Below are positions 61,901-64,000 of a DNA stretch of 64,000 bases, piece by piece. This DNA is from Cohaesibacter gelatinilyticus (GTDB lineage Bacteria > Pseudomonadota > Alphaproteobacteria > Rhizobiales > Cohaesibacteraceae), in the NCBI RefSeq assembly GCF_900215605.1, contig NZ_OBEL01000001.1, forward strand, positions 992,001-1,056,000, read 5' to 3'. Numbering within the stretch: position 1 is the first letter of the stretch; each line of letters starts with the position of its first letter. A program made the translations under genes and the position numbers. Under the pieces are notes generated by a model. It did not search any database. It saw nothing but the letters and a program-made list of their open reading frames with translations, and was not told where the DNA came from.

Positions 61901-64000
61901 AGAAGACGCAAATCGTCATCATTGGCGTCCCCTTTTTCAGGTGCACCTTCACCAGACTGAATGCCTTCTTCGGTCATTTCCACGAAGCCACGAACAGCGG
62001 TGGTACCATAAGAGTGACCAGCACCTTCCGAACGCTCCTTGAAGAGGCCAAGAAGAGGAATGTCGCCATCCGCTTTGATCTCACAAGCGCGGATATGCCA
62101 AGCATTAACGCTGTCGGCAATAGCTGCGAAGTCTACACCGCCAACGGTATTTTTCATGTTCGGGAAGTATCGGGCCAGAACTTCATTGTCCGTATCGAGG
62201 AAGTTTGGTTCGAAGAATTCACCGCCGATATAGCTCTCCGCAGTACAAAGGCCGACCTTACCCATGGTTTTCATCAGTGATTTGTCAGCAGCTTTGTTAT
62301 AGCGTTTGATACAGGCCTTGATCTCGTCTGCATCACCTTTGGCCATATCCTCGGCACGGGCAACCACACTAAGCGGCATCACGGCAGCTGCGCCAAAGCC
62401 AAGTGCGGTAGCAACCTGGTGGGAAGATGCGATCTGACCACTTTCAGCGATCAGGGAGGCGCGGAAACGCAGCCCTTGCTCAATAAGGCGTTGGTTGGCG
62501 GCGGAAATGGCCATCACAAGGGGGATAGCAGCATTCTGCTGGCTGACCATGGCGTCAGAAAGGATGATGATGCCGCCTTTTTCACGGGCAGCAGCTTCAA
62601 CTTTGTCGCAAACAGCATCAATTGCAGCAACCAGATCAGCCTGCTGTTTGGCATTGTCGCCGTCATGATCAATGGCGTAGATAGTCTCGATATTGGTAAC
62701 CGGAACATTGCCCTGATTGCGCAGAGCTGCCAGTTCCCAAGGTGCAAGAATTGGACTTTCAATAACGATCTGTTTGGTTTCATCTTCATTGAAATGAGGC
62801 TTGGCTCCCAGTGCGACACGAAGCGTCATGCCATCGGCTTCACGCAAGCTGTCCAATGGCGGGTTGGTCACCTGAGCAAAACGCTGGGAGAAATATTTCG
62901 CCATGCCGCCTTCCTGATCGGTCAGCGCGTTAATGGCAACACCATAACCCATGGCAGAAATTTTCTCCGAACCCTTCTGCATCATGGGATCCATCAGGAA
63001 CTTGAAGCTTTCCTGATTCAGGCCATAGGCAACAGCACGCTGTGGCTCGGAGAAATCGGGTGCCAGATCAGCGCTATCGGCGCTAGCTGGCAGATCGCCC
63101 ATATTGATACGGGCTTTTTCCAGCAGGCTGCGATAGTCGCGCTTGGATGCCAGCATCTCTAATGCTTCACTGGAGGTGTAGGACTGGCCGGTGCTATGAT
63201 CGAAATACAGCATGCCACCGGCTTCAATGCGGCCACGACGCGTGATACTGTCTGCTGGGAAATCAATCTGGCCAGCCTCAGACATGACGCAAAGATATTC
63301 ATCAGTTTCTACCGAACGAAGAGGACGCAGACCCAAACGGTCAAGGCGCGCTCCAACGACAGTACCGTTACCAAAAATAAGCGCAGCCGGGCCGTCATTC
63401 TTCTCTTCATAGAGAGAGAAATATTCCAGCATCACTTTGACGTCGTCAGAGAAGCGGGAGTCATTTTCCCAAGCCGGAGGCATCATTGCCACAACAGCGG
63501 TGATCAGATCCAGATCATCTTCGATCAGGCGGCGCTCCAGGGTCTGGTCGAGGCGGCAGGAATCGGACTGGCCAGGAGGAGAATAGATCTGGCTATTCTT
63601 CATCTGCGCAATCGCTGCCTCTGACAAGCGGTTTTTCTTATCCGTGTTCAGCTCACCATTATGTGCCATGATGCGGAAGGGCTGCGCCATGCTTGGATGA
63701 GGCTCGGTATTGGTCGAGAAACGCGTATGGAAGAACATGGAATGGATCTTGTGATCCTCATCCATCAGATCTTCAAAATATGGAATCACCTCATTGGAGT
63801 TCAGGCGGCCCTTATAAACTTGCGTATGCGCTGACAGAGACAGCGGATACAGGCCTTTGAGAGTTGGTTCCAGATAAGCCGTCTTCTCGATCGCCATCAG
63901 GGCATCGTGAATGGTCCGGTCAAACTCTTTTGCGCCCATGCTCTCAGGCTTGGCGAACACCACCTGATGGATGGTCTGCATATATTTCACGGCAGCTGGG
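58915..64000 (-). CDS. GltB-like glutamate synthase large subunit, 5' truncated
   Basis: Large multi-domain protein cut by the window edge; 1694 codons are visible and the frame is open to base 64000, so the N-terminal catalytic cysteine of the amidotransferase is outside. Visible are the rest of the GATase type 2 domain (FHTRFSTNTEPHPSMAQPFRIMAHNGELNT), the central domain, the FMN-binding synthase domain (VKLVSSEGIGTIAVGVAKAGADVINVAGNTGGTGAA), an Fe-S segment CVMAKNCNIKCPAG and a C-terminal GXGXG helix (GGAGDRFAVRNSGATAVVEGVGD). The usual gltD is not next to it; a CysJ-like gene is. It belongs to the glutamate synthase-related group whose role is unsettled. Confidence 0.88.
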   Translation of the reverse strand, partial: PAAVKYMQTIHQVVFAKPESMGAKEFDRTIHDALMAIEKTAYLEPTLKGLYPLSLSAHTQVYKGRLNSNEVIPYFEDLMDEDHKIHSMFFHTRFSTNTEPHPSMAQPFRIMAHNGELNTDKKNRLSEAAIAQMKNSQIYSPPGQSDSCRLDQTLERRLIEDDLDLITAVVAMMPPAWENDSRFSDDVKVMLEYFSLYEEKNDGPAALIFGNGTVVGARLDRLGLRPLRSVETDEYLCVMSEAGQIDFPADSITRRGRIEAGGMLYFDHSTGQSYTSSEALEMLASKRDYRSLLEKARINMGDLPASADSADLAPDFSEPQRAVAYGLNQESFKFLMDPMMQKGSEKISAMGYGVAINALTDQEGGMAKYFSQRFAQVTNPPLDSLREADGMTLRVALGAKPHFNEDETKQIVIESPILAPWELAALRNQGNVPVTNIETIYAIDHDGDNAKQQADLVAAIDAVCDKVEAAAREKGGIIILSDAMVSQQNAAIPLVMAISAANQRLIEQGLRFRASLIAESGQIASSHQVATALGFGAAAVMPLSVVARAEDMAKGDADEIKACIKRYNKAADKSLMKTMGKVGLCTAESYIGGEFFEPNFLDTDNEVLARYFPNMKNTVGGVDFAAIADSVNAWHIRACEIKADGDIPLLGLFKERSEGAGHSYGTTAVRGFVEMTEEGIQSGEGAPEKGDANDDDLRLLPVSKLNDAYGKGAEAYRHTSFARRKPEEIDAFKITRQYREFSHDLALEREKRPAALRDVLSFPADVNWARSSEEFATELFWHDLVGNNCFVVRGLDVVAKGDAAFTLTLVDCGKPERVVALSVALKEKFGDDLLHLETHGNEIALEAQGQALFYFSNIKACNPKIELDDVQPAHEITATLASGAMSHGALVTPAHEAVAHGTNMAGGFSNSGEGGEHFTRYGTIRSSRIKQLASGRFGVWTGYLADPTLEELEIKIAQGAKPGEGGQLPAPKVTVEIAAARGGTPGVELISPPPHHDTYSIEDLAQLIHDAKAARVRVIVKLVSSEGIGTIAVGVAKAGADVINVAGNTGGTGAAAVTSLKNTGRAAEIGLAEVHQALCANGLREKVILRCSGAHQTASDVVKSCLLGGDSFEFGTTALMMLKCVMAKNCNIKCPAGLTTNAETFEGDPRALAQYLMNIAHETREILADLGFSSLREARGRADYLHLVKHERAIGQMDLRNMLTVVPEVIIKEPVYLDANFDIDDKLIKEFKNKAVQQHQARVKLVVKRKLDNRNKTVGGQFAIDIERMLQHELSDKHLSTMPIVYTDDRGRTLIKPEMLHIHTHGSAGQSFAAFCNSGMVFHHTGTCNDGVGKGASGGNIAILSPGGGEKENYLIGNFALFGATGSALFVEGGAGDRFAVRNSGATAVVEGVGDFCCEYMTNGAVMNLGGFGKGFCNGMSGGVAYQYDPYDQLEKLYSDDSVKLHKLDTDNDRAAIHRLAVKALLERHIKFTNSAKARFILENWETEVSNFRFATPLALETYQNYEAILKAAPRKELVEELAQALVSYQIRKFKVAYRDGKIIAGGAIPGYGEVDSSLMHELINNFAVVNAAQQVVKARYRGKEDISEYELNGGVRKLILTEDFGLMVKLAAIARNALANYNDEQLAVMVSDKRMRDYKTALSNRNVRLMDSIGTYGWILLQDRLNRAAMGDLPDYEALFASSASMEMVKNMS

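Noticed and set aside
1-64000. CRISPR arrays, insertion sequences, rRNA genes or prophage structural genes
   Set aside because: None was recognised; there are no regular direct repeats, transposases or phage structural genes.

Overview
The window looks like a marine-type alphaproteobacterium, probably Hyphomicrobiales (Rhizobiales). The grounds are the rplM-rpsI block flanked by a PaaI-like thioesterase and an enoyl-CoA hydratase / CoA-binding / O-acetylhomoserine sulfhydrylase run, DUF2842 next to ctaA, the TctCBA-TctDE and TAXI-TRAP transporters, and moderate GC. The genus is not determined; Cohaesibacter- or Pseudovibrio-like is only a guess.

Layout. 1-4.5 kb: end of an exopolysaccharide locus (GumC/ExoP-like co-polymerase cut by the window edge, CelD-like acetyltransferase, NodB-type deacetylase). 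4.5-12 kb: housekeeping genes (DUF2842, ctaA, metY, CoA-binding protein, enoyl-CoA hydratase, thioesterase, rplM-rpsI, a small exported protein, VanZ-like protein). 12-21 kb: RND efflux pair with a divergent TetR regulator and a candidate operator, YceI with cytochrome b561, a LysR regulator and SelO. 21-29 kb: tripartite tricarboxylate transporter (tctC-tctB-tctA plus an AbrB-type membrane protein), an orphan periplasmic binding protein and divergent tctD-tctE. 29-34 kb: two RidA proteins, a DUF3291 protein and a TAXI-TRAP transporter. 35-38.7 kb: a four-gene cassette resembling saxitoxin sxtI-sxtJ-sxtK (SxtJ-like, a 49-residue DUF5989 protein, NodU/CmcH carbamoyltransferase) plus an SGNH hydrolase.

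38.9-55.4 kb is an integrative mobilizable element inserted at the 3' end of tRNA-Ser(GCT). It has mobC, a relaxase and a VirD4-type coupling protein but no type IV secretion genes, so it must borrow a mating pore. Its right end carries a large serine recombinase whose reading frame runs antisense through the tRNA gene. A 7-bp core (TGGCGGA) occurs at both ends. Joining the ends on paper replaces the antisense-tRNA tail of the recombinase, in frame, with a different 35-residue tail whose stop codon overlaps the mobC start codon (ATGA). Excision could therefore give the recombinase its own C-terminus and place mobC-relaxase-coupling protein in the recombinase operon.

The cargo is defence-like: ArdA anti-restriction, a SIR2-HerA pair, a GHKL ATPase fused to a Shedu-like PD-(D/E)XK nuclease with a divergent HExxH metallopeptidase, a HEPN-like RNxxxH protein and an unrecognised possible HTH/DUF4384-like protein. 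The GHKL-nuclease/metallopeptidase/HEPN cluster is the best candidate for a little-described defence system.

55.5-64 kb returns to the chromosome: tRNA-Ser, lldD, a CysJ-like flavoprotein and a GltB-like glutamate synthase cut by the window edge. All calls come from reading the sequence; no database search was run.
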